Shown here one piece after another: positions 24,395-34,961 of a stretch of DNA of 64,000 nucleotides (its first letter is position 1; the number at the start of each line of letters is the position of its first letter). Both the position numbers and the translations under genes were made by a program. The stretch covers positions 78,029,001-78,093,000 of the forward strand of contig CM056574.1 in the NCBI GenBank assembly GCA_029721435.1, in the 5' to 3' direction. The notes beneath the pieces are model-generated. The model saw nothing but the letters and a program-made list of their open reading frames with translations. It ran no database searches and had not been told where the DNA came from. The stretch comes from Gymnothorax reevesii (Eukaryota; Chordata; Actinopteri; Anguilliformes; Muraenidae).

Positions 24395-25942
24395 ACCTGA
24401 AAGTTTGATTTGGCTCGATTTTACTCACAACATATGTCAAAAATCATATTGTTGGAACACATTCTCATTCCATGTGTAAAATTTGGGTGTTTGGTTGGTC
24501 TAACAGTAAGCTTTTACAACCTGGATGCTCTGTTGCCTGCCTGCAAACTTCCTTTGTTCTACACAGCAGGGGTGGGAGCCATTAAGTCTAGCAGGCCTCT
24601 GAAACTTCCACCACTTCTCATTGAAGTTAAAGCTTAGTTACATTAATCTGCTGAAAACAATCTAAATCTCGGCGAAATTCATAATATGTTTATGTCCAAT
24701 ATCCTAGAAAGGAACCACTTATATATTGATAACACAATTGGGGCTATAATACTCCCTTTTAAGGCTTTTCCATGACAACTGCATCATTTTAGCACATATT
24801 CCTTTCATGTTTGGTGTCTTTATTCTCGGGGGAGTCCAAGGAGTTGAATGGAACATGTTTCATTTCCCTTGGAATTATGGTTCATCTTGTTTGTAAGATT
24901 CATTCGGGCGACTACCTTGTCTCCTCTCTATGCAAATTAATCTTATCACCTAAGCCAGTAAAACTCTGATTCGGCCACCCCTTCCTCTACCTTGTTCGGA
25001 GGCGTGATTAGGAATCTTTAAAGGTTGGAGATTCTAACCGGAAGCTTTCTCTTCTTTCTCTCTCCTCTTTGTCAACATATGACGAGCGTAGGTAAGTGGG
25101 GGAAGTCACATGTTGCCTTGTTTCGGAGCGAGGGGGCATCTGAGTTCTCCCCGACCATGTGGGGTGACTTTAGCTCCGCGTGGCCATTCATCTTCTCCAG
25201 GTATGAAAATATCATCTAAATTATATGTAACTGGTAATTGGCTTAATGTTGATTTGTTTAATTCAAGTTTGTGCCTACTTGGTAATTAAATTATTGTTAT
25301 TTCTTTTCTAGCCTGCGTGGTCTCTGTGTCTTTTAATCTTTTTATTCTTCCTAGCTCCGTCTCGGCGGATACCTAGGGATAATATCCCCACTGAGGAATG
25401 ACTGGCCAGCGGCCCGGTGTGGGAATTAGTTGGTTAAGTTGGTTTAGACGACCATGACCTATCTACTGAAGGATTTATGTATGCTGGTTCTGAGATTTTA
25501 ACATATAGGAAACCTATGGACTCAGTAAAGTCGGTTATCCGTTGAAATACTCTAAAGGAACCCATGGGCTAACATATAATCTGGGTTCATTGTATATATG
25601 CCAGAAGAAGCTATTGCAGTGATGGTTGACTTCCAACCTCTAATCTAATCATGAAACTAGGATTCGGACATGGTGTTAATTCCCGGGAACATTAAAGTAG
25701 CGGCGGTGGTTGTCTGTTAGGAATTCAAGGTATAATCACTTCATGTTTTTCCCTAGAGTCTGAGGAACTGGTTATCACTGCCTCGAGATTCACGCATGCT
25801 GCCCCAAAACTATCAATTCTAATTCTAATTTGGAGTCAGATACTTAACGAGGATACAACTAAATTTGGTATGCTAACTGTATAATGGAGTCAGATTGATT
25901 GTAACCGTTGCGTTTCTATGCCCCGTCTTTGGACAGTGAAAA
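24395..25942. other. Unassigned 1.5-kb insertion/replacement in the gypsy element
   Basis: Gypsy coding stops abruptly at both edges and the integrase core that should lie here is missing. The sequence has no recognised protein. A TTTAAAGG near 25016 and a pyrimidine-rich stretch near 25045-25075 give it an LTR-like look, but no ends or duplications were found. Confidence 0.45.
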
Positions 25943-26467
25943 TTATCCAAATTGACACCCTCCAGGCCAGTTTCTTGGATCCGGTTCTTGAATTTGAGCC
26001 TCCCGCCCCCTGGCTTCAATGTTCCAAGTCACTGGAGCCAGAATCTGGGCAGGGGAAATAACAGGTTCAGGAGGAAACTCCTCATCAGTTCTATCATGAA
26101 CCCATGATAGGGCATCTGGTTTGACGTTTTTTGACCCAGGACGGTACGTTATTAGGAAGTTGAACCTTGAAAAAAAAAGCGACCAACGAGCTTGCCGCGA
26201 ATTACGTCGCTTAGCCTCTTGGATGTACTGTAGGTTCTTATGGTCAGTCCTAATGGTAAAGAGATGCACTGAACCTTCTAACCAATGCTGCCATTCCTCT
26301 AGGGCCAGTTTGACAGCTAATAGCTCCCTGTCACCAACTTCATAATTTCTCTCATCGAGAGAAAGCCGCTTAGAGAAATAAGCACATGGGTGTAACTTCT
26401 GGTCCAATGGAGAGCGTTGAGGCAAAATGGCTCCCACCCCGAGTTCAGAAGTGGACCTTCTGGCCAC
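25943..26467 (-). pseudogene. Gypsy RNase H fragment
   Basis: Frame with SELGVGAILPQRS, HPCAYFSKRLSLDERNYEVG, DRELLAVKLALEEWQHWLEG, and TDHKNLQYI. These are RNase H motifs of gypsy pol, covering the second catalytic residue region (E in DRELLA) and the D in RTDHKNL. The reverse transcriptase that should precede it is deleted. The frame stops at 25943 where a foreign sequence joins. Confidence 0.85.
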
Positions 26468-26494
26468 TGAGTCTCCCGTGCTAATGATCTACAT

Positions 26495-26687
26495 CAGGGC
26501 TGCTTAACCCTGTTCCTGGAGAGCTACCATCCTGAAGGTTATCACTCCAACCAAAGCAAGCCACACCTGCTTTCCCAGTTACAGATCTTGAGGAGCTGCT
26601 AATGAGCTGAATCAAGTGTGTTGAATTAGGGTTGGAGCAGAAACCAACAGGATGGTAGCTCTCCAGGAACAGGGTTGGGCAGCCCTG
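26495..26687. mobile_element. 193-bp hAT-type MITE
   Basis: Starts CAGGGCTGCTTAACCCTGTT and ends with the inverse (...GGTTGGGCAGCCCTG); TCCTGGAGAGCTACCATCCT is also inverted. Flanks ATCTACAT and ATCTAAAT (8 bp, one mismatch). A common type of fish MITE, inserted between gag and RNase H of the gypsy element. Confidence 0.9.
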
Positions 26688-26695
26688 ATCTAAAT

Positions 26696-27309
26696 GGAAT
26701 AGAAAACTTTGCCGCACTAAGCCCACCTTGCCGCATTTGAACCAGTCTAGTTGCCGCTTCCTTGCCAGTTAATTCATGATCAAATACAACCTCCATTTCT
26801 TTCATGAGCCTTGTTGAATCAGACAGCATCAGTGATTGTGAACGAATGAGAGGGTCAGCCCATTCAAGAGCTGCCCCACTAAGGAGAGACAGAATAAACG
26901 CAACTCGCGCTTCCTCCGTTTGGTAGCGAGAGGGTTGCGCCTTAAACGCAATCATACATTGTGATAAGAAACCCCGACATTTACCTGACTCCCCATCATG
27001 ACGAGAAGGAAGGTGTATCTTTGGTTCCCGTATTAGGAAGGGTGAATGATGCAAGGCAGTGGAATCTTGAAAACTGGGAGGTGCTTGGTGCAACATTGGG
27101 GAAGTTTGTATATTCGCTAATCTGGCAAAGTTGACGGATAACTCTCGTAACGCATTTCCCATGCGACGTATCTCTTCATGCAAGGCATTTTAAGTCTTGC
27201 CCATGCTTGACTGCTGGTTTATTGCCTCATCATGTGCGTGGATCATAGATAGCTGATCTGCCAGTGCCATAGCTTGCTGAATTCCCTGGCGATCTGCTGA
27301 ATCTGTCAT
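26696..27309 (-). pseudogene. Gypsy gag, truncated
   Basis: Likely start ATG 27309 (MTDSADRQGIQQAMALADQL); an in-frame TAA near 27190 follows, then the frame goes on through MHEEIRRMGNALRELSVNFA, EPKIHLPSRHDGESGKCRGF, and ARVAFILSLLSGAALEWADP. These are the retrotransposon gag capsid motifs (G-x-x-x-x-C-R-G-F and F-x-x-S-L-L-x-G-x-A-x-x-W). The frame is broken at 26687 by the hAT MITE, and the zinc-knuckle region is absent. Confidence 0.83.
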
Positions 27310-28529
27310 ACCGGTTTTTAGTGTTCTGTAGCGGGGTTAATTGTTTAACACGGATCCACGCGCACAATTAGGGAGTCTAAAAGCTACCTAAAACACAAGG
27401 CAGCCACTAAATCTGCTAACAGACTAATCAGAGAGAGAGTCAGGGAATTTAAAAACAAAAATTGGCCCGAAAGACTATATTTTATACCTAGAAACTAAAA
27501 CGAACGAAAACGAACTACGAATTCAGTTAATTTTAGCGACTCAGGAAGGAAAAGACCAGCTGTTCCCGATCGCGAAACAACGAAGAATCACTAATCCAAG
27601 AACTTTGGCTTTGAACTACAAAGGTCGACAAAGCTGACAGGCAAATCCTAAACACTATGATATAACTTGCAAAAGACGAGGACTAAACCTGGAGGAGTTT
27701 GCTATAAGGACCTCCAAATACCGGCTCCAGCACGACCAAATGGCAACACTAAAGCACTGACAAAAGGACAATGCGTAATTTAAATAGACAAGCACGGATA
27801 GACAACACCTGTCACAAGATGAGCAAAAACCACTCCCCCCAGGAGAAGAAATGAGGACTCCGCCTCCAAATCATGACAGGTCCTCTTTGAAATAAACTCA
27901 CAATGTGAACACAAAAAGAATTGAGTTCATTTTCTGTTGGTCCTCTTTTTGGTCCACTTTCTGAGGACTGAGTTTGGTTCTTTTAAAAGGGACTATGTGC
28001 GAAAACACCGTCAGTTTCACTAGCGTAGTGGTGGATTTCACCACTAGTAACACAGAAAGCGATTATGACCCTGGACCTCTTGCGCTTTTTTTTTTTTACA
28101 TGGGAATTGAAAGCAATGAATGCATCTCATGATCTTTTCGATTGTTTGAAAGGTATAGACAATTAGAAATGTCTTCATGCAATTCCATTGCTTCCAATTC
28201 CTGAGTAAAGAAAAGCGTGAGAATTCCAGTCATGATCCATTTCCATGTCACTAGTGGGGAAATGAACCGTGATGAAACTGATAAACGTTTATGCATTACG
28301 ACTGTAATTCTTTAAGAGAATCTCTTAAATGCACATTAATTGAATAATTACTGACTACAGCACAGGAACGCAAATGCCACTAAGAAATGTGAGACTTTGC
28401 CGAATGTGTTGGAGCTGGCAGCACTGCAATCAAGAGGGCTGCAAGACATTTCGTCTAATTTGTTAGATAGGCAAGTACTTTTGTAAAATTACCATTATGA
28501 GATGTCCATTGTTATACATGTTGATGGCA

Positions 28530-29670
28530 TTTCCAGCATTGCATCGGCCTCCTCTTGTTTTGGTTCTGTGTTTTGATGTCATCCCTTGTGTTAATGGTTA
28601 TGTCTTTTCTTTATTCTTTTTGTTTATTTTACATTCCGGGTTTCTGTTCTTGCCATTTTAGGTTTCATTGCACTTGTCTCCCCTGCCTTGTGATCAGTTG
28701 GTTCAGTCCGTCTTCCCAGTCTGTGTGCCTACCTGCTTTGGGTGATTTCGATGGTTTCTGGTGTTCCACATTATTTCTTCTATTCTCGTTTACTTCCTGC
28801 GCCTTGCTTTCCTAAATTCCTACTCATACTAACGTTTATATTGTGTATCACAGTCTACTAACTAATTCATGTATATATAACTAACTTACTAATGAACGCT
28901 TTGGTTAATTTGTAAAGCTGCACCTCTACTAATTATTACTAATTCAATCTCAGCGATCGCCTTGTTCTAGTCTCCGCCTCTTGCTTTGCTTTCTCTGCCG
29001 CTCCTTGCATTTCCGCAAGATCTCTCACACGTGCTTAATTGCTTTCCTGCACTCATTGTCTGTGCACTCAGAACTTCTTGACCGGAGCTGTTTATCTGAC
29101 ATAGGTTGTCTGCGTGGATCCCATCCGTGTCTTGGCTTTTGCTAATTGCTGTGGTTTAGGGTTTCCCCCATGTGAGCTTACCTCTGTAATTAGTTATCAT
29201 CCAATTCACCCATTCCCTGCATAGCATGTGACTTCCCTGGTGTCTATTTAAAGTCTTCACCGCAGTTCATTCCTAGTCAGAACGTTGATCAGTATTCTTT
29301 TGTGCAGAGCTCCTCTTATGCCAATTGATTGTTTCTTCATGACTGTTTTGCTTGATATTGCCTAGCCCTTCTGTTCTTGTTTTACCTTTTTCGACCTATT
29401 TTCTGTACGACCATGATTACTGTTTTGGATGCCCTGTGTATGACCCTCTGTTCTGGATTTCGACTACAATTTTGGCCAGCTGTCTATGTACCATCGCACA
29501 TCTGCTTTACTGGTTTTGACCCCTGCCTGTCTAGTCAGGGGTCTCGGATTTTGTTTTTGGCTTGGCAATTCTTGTGTCTTCTGGTCCTGACCCTGTTTTC
29601 AATAAAGGCTTATGATTTTTTGAATTCCTGCTCTCGTGAGTAGTTCCTGAACGCACCGTCACACCTCTTC
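28530..29670 (+). mobile_element. Probable solo LTR (boundaries unresolved)
   Basis: A T-rich, pyrimidine-biased stretch with CTATTTAAAG at 29244 and AATAAA at 29601, followed within 70 bp by a CTGAACGCACCGTCACA end. This spacing of TATA box and poly(A) signal is as in fish gypsy LTRs. No coding. The left end and target duplication could not be fixed. Short open frames here are not genes. Confidence 0.5.
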
Positions 29671-30068
29671 AGATTCGGGGTCATATACGTATATACATAA
29701 GGCAATATTTGTGAACTTTGAGCAGCCATTACTTCGGAAAAAGTCTTACTATGCTACCTGTAAAATCGGTTGTCTTTCACCGTCTATGGTTGTAGCTCGC
29801 TAGGCTCTGGGCAAGTAGGGCGTTGGGGCTGTATACATTTTGAATATTCACGAATGTAGCTGAACTATGCAATCAGCGTGAAGCTCATTTAAACACTGGA
29901 TATTCATGAGGAAACTTGCCCGTCTTCTCAGACTACCTTTCAGTGATGGTTAGAAGGTAATAAAATAAGCGATCCAAGGCTCGTTTTCCACAAATAATGA
30001 TACAAGTACGATGGCAGTGCATTGGGGATTAACACAAAATGTCGGGATATGTCTGGAAGGGGCACTTT

Positions 30069-30486
30069 CAAAGATATTCTCTTAAAACCAAAATTAAGAA
30101 CATATATCCAAGTTAAGTCTGATGATGGTACTGAATCTTATGTTACAGCAAATTCATCAAGGAGTAAAAGGTCCTTAGTAGCACAGCTGAGAACAGGGAT
30201 TCTTCCTCTCGCTCTTGAGGTTGGCAGATTGAAAAACATTCAGGAGGAACATAGGAAGCTATTCAAGCTGAAAGAGGTTGAGAATGAATCACATTTTCTA
30301 TTTTATTGTCCTTATCGTGATGAATTGAAAATTTTAATATTTGATGAAATGGTTTTGAATAACCCGGAAATGTTCTGGTTTTCTGATGACGACGAAATGA
30401 AATGGCTGTTTAATTTCAAAATGTATAAGTTGGCTATCTTTGTTGAAAAAACGTCAGGATGGTTTATTTGTTTAGTTTCATTATAA
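30069..30486 (+). pseudogene. LINE ORF2 C-terminal segment
   Basis: The frame carries KPKLRTYIQVKSDDGTESYV, then SRSKRSLVAQLRTGILPLAL and VENESHFLFYCPYRDE, the region after the reverse transcriptase in many APE-type LINEs. It is the last piece of the LINE that begins at 14763, and ends in a stop at 30484-30486 followed by a short 3' untranslated region. Confidence 0.8.
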
Positions 30487-30613
30487 TGTTGCTATTTTGG
30501 TTTCTGGTCCTTATTTTCTTTCTTTTTATAAATAATGGTGTCTTGTAGGCCCATTGGGGTGGGCATATTATGTATGCATGACACATTAATAAATAATTAT
30601 TATCATCATCACC

Positions 30614-30655
30614 ACCCATTAGCCCTCCTATTGTAAAAGCCCCACTTAGGGCCTG
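30614..30655. repeat. C-rich degenerate array, middle part
   Basis: CCCATTAGCCCTCC and AAAGCCCCACTTA fit the array interrupted at 14762; it lies between the LINE 3' tail and the next TIR element. Confidence 0.6.
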
Positions 30656-31479
30656 ATCTACTAAAGCTTTGCGTGTATAGAAACGCGTGCAAATGCCATA
30701 TCACCCGCAAATTAATCTGACATCTCATCTACTCAAGGCTTGCACTGAGGATTGCTTCTTTGAAGTGTGCAAATTTGCACATTCTATGTAGTTAGTACTT
30801 TTGGCCCTAATGAATATGTATTAAGGGGCGTGTCTATCATAGCGTGCAAAATATGGGAGGAGAAAATGCAAATAAAAAAATTTAGCACGTGCACAGTGAT
30901 TTATCAAGCCTGAAAACAATTTCAGTAATGGTGATTGTGTTTGCTATTCAATAGCTTTGAAGGGTAGGTACTAATTGGCTCCACATAATAGGAGCGATCT
31001 GATTCAATACGGCACATCACCAGGCGGATATGACGGCGGAAAATCAAGGGTCAAATGTAAAAATGTCGACGAGTGAACCTCCGCTCATATCTGCGCACGG
31101 TCGAATGCTAGCTAATAAAATGGCAATTTATAGCGTTTCATTCCAAAACGTGAACTCTGCCTTTGACTTGTTTGTAGCATTCATTTGAATTTTGCGGTAT
31201 TTTCATGTTCATATCTATGTATCCAAGATGGTATTTGACTGCGAAGCTGCACAATGCTCATCGCATTTCGACATGCATGCATTGGTTTGGCAAAGCTGGT
31301 CTGATGACTGGAAGTGTGGATGTGGACAAAAAATCCCCTTCCTTCATCTCATCTCCCGATTTACGACAGTTTTGCGCTATATCAGATCACTCCAATTGCG
31401 CACAGAAATTGCTGCCAGTACTGCCGCAAGGAGAGGCAACAGGCGGCGAGTATGCCGAGAAAGGGCTTTTCCATCATTC

Positions 31480-31640
31480 GTGTGACAATGTTTGGGATTT
31501 CAGAGGAGAGAAAAATTCAGACATACCGTCTGTCCAATCCACATGGAAAGCACTGAATGATACCAAACACGAGTTCTATGCAGTTGCCTGCTTCCCAAGA
31601 GTAATCGGAGGAAGTGACTATACTGTTGGCAAATTGTTCC
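31480..31640 (+). pseudogene. Harbinger transposase fragment
   Basis: Reads IPSVQSTWKALNDTKHEFYA then VACFPRVIGGSDYT. The last part matches the F-x-x-V-I-G-x-x-D-x-T motif holding the first catalytic Asp of HARBI1-type nucleases. The frame is open from 31205 to 31702 but the rest resembles nothing clear; downstream domains are missing. Confidence 0.55.
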
Positions 31641-31839
31641 CCCCTCAAAGGCTGAGCACGCACTGTGATAAACTTGCACCTTTTTTGCCAGCTATTGAGT
31701 GAGATTGCTGCAAGCTTGCTGAAATCCCACTCCATGTTATTCTACCAGTTTATGTATTATTCCTCCTCATCTTCCTCTTCCGCCATTATACAGACCTTAA
31801 CTACTTCTACATATTTCAACATACTCAAACCGTTCAAAT

Positions 31840-33070
31840 TTCAACTGCCTAGCAACGCCCAAGCAACCGCTCAACTATTCCTTAGCAACCACGGAGTAAC
31901 GCCATAGCAAGCACCCTGAACACCATAGCTACCGCCAAGCAATGCTTAACCAACCCCCCTGAACACCATAGCTACTGGCTAGCAACACCTTAGCAACTAC
32001 CCAGAACACCTTTGCAACTACCTAGCATCCACCCGGTACACCTTAGCAACCACCTAGAAACACCTTAGCAACCACACTGAACATCATGGCAACCACCTAG
32101 CAACGCCTTAGCAACCACCCAGAATACCATAGCAAATGCCTAGCAACGCCCTAGCAACCACCCAAAAATCCTTAGCAACCACTGAGCAATGCCTTAGCAA
32201 CCACCCTGAACACCTTAGCAGCCGCCAAGCAACCACCGAGCAACGCCCTAGCAATCACCCAGGACACCTTAGCAACCACCTAGCAACGCCCTAGCAACCA
32301 GACAGAACACCACACCAAATGCCTAGCAATGCCCTAACAACCACCAAGAACACCTTAGCAACCGCCTAGCAACACCCTAGCAACCACACAGAACACCTAA
32401 GCAACCGCCTAGTAACCACCCGGTACACCTTAGCAACCACCTAGCAACGCCGTAGCAACCACCCAGAACAGCTTAGCAACCACCTAGCAATGCCTTAGCA
32501 ACCACCCTGAACACCATAGCAACCGTTTTGCAACCAATTGGTGCACCTTAGCAACCACCAAGCAACGCCTTAGCAACCACCCAGAACACCATAGCAGCCA
32601 CCTAGCAATGCCAAAGCAACCACCCGGAACAGCTTAGCATCTGGCTAGCAACACCTGAGCAACCACCCTGAACACCATAGCAACCACCTAGCAATGTCTT
32701 TGCAACCACCCAGAGCACCTTAACAACTGCCTAAACAACCTGGAACAACATAGCAACCACCTAGCAACACTCTAGCAACCACACAGAACACCAAAGCAAT
32801 TGGCTAGCAATGCCCTAGCAACCACCTAAAACACCTTAGCAACCGCCTAGCAATGCCCTAGCAACCATTCTGAACACCATAGTATCCACCTAGCAACCAC
32901 CTGGTACACCCTAGCAACCACACAGAACACCATAGCAACCACCTAGGAACACCATAGCAACCGCCCTGAGCACCATAGCAACCGTCTAGCAATGCCCTAG
33001 CAACCACCCAGAACACCGTAGCAAATTCCCAGACCACCTTAGCAATGCAACCTATACACCATAGCAATTG
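31840..33070. repeat. 1.2-kb minisatellite (AGCAACC-rich)
   Basis: Dozens of variants of CCTAGCAACGCCTTAGCAA and CCACCCAGAACACCTTAGCA run head to tail; the basic step is about 20-23 bp, with a higher-order step of about 43 bp. Units are degenerate. It ends just before the Gmr1-like LTR. Minisatellites of this sequence type are common in fish. Confidence 0.92.
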
Positions 33071-33093
33071 CAAATTTCTGAGATATTCCATAT

Positions 33094-33588
33094 TGTAATG
33101 TGAATATAGGCCACTGGATGGCAGTATTTACCTTTTTTTTTTGTTCAGCTCAGACTGGAGCTATGTTTAGACATGTCCTGGACATGTCTGGGGCAAGTCC
33201 CCGAAAAGTAAAAAAAAGAGGTCTAAATGTGGGTGGGGTCTGCAAAAGAGTATATAAGGAGAAGAATTGAGACAGTGGAGTAATAGGAGAAATTGCAAGA
33301 AGAAGGATACATGTGACCAGACCTGTCATTCTGTACAAGACCTGTGAAGTTTCTTTTGTGGGATTTTTGCCTGTTTGAGCAGTTTCCTCACCCAGGACAT
33401 CACAGAAAGGGACTGTAAATATTTCTTTTTGTTTTTGTTATAATCAATCTTGGTCTTATTTGTTAGTTCCTTAGTCGTTATTGTCTTTGTTTTAAAAATT
33501 AAATGTGTTTTAGTTGTTAAAACTGTGTCTGTCATCCCTTGCTGTTGCTGTTGTGTTATAAATGTAATAACAAATTGGGGCCATAACA
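33094..33588 (+). repeat. 5' LTR of the Gmr1-like element
   Basis: Starts TGTAATGTGAATATAGG, ends GGCCATAACA. TATATAAG at 33251 is the probable TATA box. Directly followed by the primer-binding site. Confidence 0.9.
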
Positions 33589-33591
33589 AAT

Positions 33592-33608
33592 TGGGGGCTC
33601 GTCCGGGA
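33592..33608 (+). promoter_or_regulatory. Primer-binding site (tRNA-Pro type)
   Basis: TGGGGGCTCGTCCGGGA, three bases after the LTR, is the sequence complementary to the 3' end of tRNA-Pro used to prime reverse transcription in many LTR elements. Confidence 0.85.
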
Positions 33609-33701
33609 CAAACCATTGTGTGAGTAATTTATTGAAAATCTAACATTTCAAATTGTGAAATTGTTTTTGTGAATTTTCCTAGATATATATTGACAACAGC
33701 A

Positions 33702-34958
33702 ATGGATGATTTCTTGGCATCACCAACCGTAGGGGTTTTGAAGGCTTTTAAAAAGACAGAACTGTTGGAAATATGCAGACATTTGGAGCTGACAGAGGTA
33801 AAACCAGCCATGCGAAAAGCAAGACTGGCTAGAGAGATAGTTGAATATTACATTGATGAAAATGTGTTTGCACCAAGAGATCTGAAACAGTTTCCAGTGG
33901 AAAATCCAAATATAGAAATGGAACTTAAATTAAAAATCCTAGAGATTGAAAGGGAGGAAAGAGAAAAAGAAAGGGAGGAAAAAGAGAAACAAAGAGAATT
34001 TGAGAGGGAGGAAAAAGAAAAACAAAGAGAATTTGAGTTAGAAAAATTTGCAAGACAGAGAGATTTTGAATTAGAGAAATTCGATAGAGAAGAAAGACTC
34101 CAAATGGAGCAACTAAAAATAAAAATTAAAACTGAAAATAAATTTCGGGCTAGCCAGGAGGTAAAATTGGTGCCTCCATTTTCGGAAAAGGATGTTGACA
34201 ACTATTTCCAGTGTTTTGAAAAGGTAGCAAAGAGCTGCCAGTGGCTAAAGGAACACTGGCCTCTGATGTTGCAAACTGTCCTAAAGGGTAAAGCTCAACA
34301 AGCCTATTCGGCTTTGTCTGCCAATGATTCCTCTGATTATGAGGTTGTCAAAAAGGTTATTTTGAGAGCTTATGAGTTGGTTCCAGAGGCTTACCGACAG
34401 AAATTCAGAGGTTTGAAGAAATCTGAAAATCAGACTTAGGTGGAATTTGCTAATGAGAAGAGGGTTTGCTTTGAGCGCTGGTGTACTTCTATGGAGGTCA
34501 AGGATGATTTCAACTCACTAAAAGAGATGGTGTTAGTTGAAGAATTCAAGAACTGTGTTAAGGATGATATTAAGACCTACTTTAATGAGAAGCAAGCACT
34601 GAATTTGCAATCAGCTGCCAAATTTGCAGATGAATATGTTCTCACACATAAGTCCAAATTTCAGTCTAGCAGTAACAATAGATGGTCCCAATTTCAGAAA
34701 ACGGGCTACGATGATACCCAAGATTCCTCACCCAAAGACAAAGACAAATCTGGTGATGGTGCTCAGAAATCCAGTAACGGGTCTGATCAAAGTGTGAAAG
34801 CTGAAAGTGACAAAAGTGGTCTAGTTTGCAGTTATTGCAAGAAATCTGGTCATGTTACAACTAACTGTTGGTTCCTTGAAGCTACAAAAGAAAAAAAAAA
34901 GGATACCAAACCAAATGCCCTTGTGAAAACAAGGTTAGAAACCCCTGTAGTAGATAAC
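33702..34958 (+). pseudogene. Gmr1-like gag, one or two nonsense changes
   Basis: Start ATG 33702 (MDDFLASPTVGVLKAFKKTE). The N-terminal ELLEICRHLELTEVKPAMRK is SAP/SCAN-associated-like, followed by a long charged coiled coil (E/K/R-rich, about residues 85-145), then a capsid part (FQCFEKVAKSCQW, LPLMLQTVLKGKAQQAYSAL-like). TAG at 34437 interrupts it; the same frame resumes through a zinc knuckle CSYCKKSGHVTTNC. TGA at 34959 then separates it from pol, still in the same frame, so gag and pol were probably one continuous frame. Confidence 0.83.
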
Positions 34959-34961
34959 TGA

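Larger units (their letters stand above)
23405..27878 (-). mobile_element. Chromodomain Ty3/gypsy retrotransposon, internally deleted
   Basis: LTRs of about 299 bp lie at 23405-23703 and 27580-27878 on the minus strand (starting TGTCATGATTTGG); I count about 17 differences between them by eye. Inside, in order, are gag, RNase H, and integrase C-terminus with chromodomain. Protease, reverse transcriptase and the integrase core are missing. A G-rich tract (GGCGGGGGGTCC) precedes the 3' LTR as a polypurine primer. A hAT MITE and a 1.5-kb foreign piece interrupt it. Confidence 0.87.
22903..28011. mobile_element. hAT-like TIR element D, enlarged by a gypsy insertion
   Basis: Left end AGGGTGTTTTCACACTTGG, right end GTGCGAAAACACCGT, flanked by CAGTTTC(A) at 22896 and 28012. 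Its ends match the 12373-13450 element. Own sequence is about 22903-23404 plus 27879-28011; the rest is the inserted gypsy. No transposase frame found. Confidence 0.78.
18337..30068. mobile_element. 11.7-kb block bounded by 14-bp perfect inverted repeats
   Basis: AAAGTGCCCCTTCC at 18337-18350 and its exact inverse GGAAGGGGCACTTT at 30055-30068 lie just where the LINE protein is interrupted (RFEEN | KDILLKPKL). The block appears to be a DNA element whose interior was enlarged by a Harbinger, a hAT, a hAT-like/gypsy nest and an LTR-like stretch. No transposase of its own was recognised and no clean target duplication seen. A fragment starting CAGGGGTCGGCAACCTGCAG at 18609 may be a hAT end. Confidence 0.65.
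14763..30613 (+). mobile_element. 5'-truncated LINE, split into four pieces by later insertions
   Basis: Pieces 14763-14982, 17144-17502, 18023-18336 and 30069-30613 read as one reverse-transcriptase protein. The first carries FGVKQGDVLSPTLFTIYVND and the active-site YTDDI; the second continues WCYRWRLSIN; the third has FFGVHKFAPFLAIQGDM and FPWSKPRNCPWI; the fourth KPKLRTYIQVK and ENESHFLFYCPY near the C-terminus. The 3' end is a short ATT/ATC repeat (about 30585-30610), typical of LINEs. The RT part has frameshifts and stops. Clade not assigned. Confidence 0.85.

Noticed and set aside
18609..28857. CAGTCTAC before a hAT-like start (18601) and again at 28850 as a target duplication
   Set aside because: The second copy is not preceded by a matching hAT end; chance match.
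31840..33070. Regular repeats considered as a CRISPR-like array
   Set aside because: Units are continuous and degenerate with no unique spacers, and the window is clearly vertebrate. It is a minisatellite.
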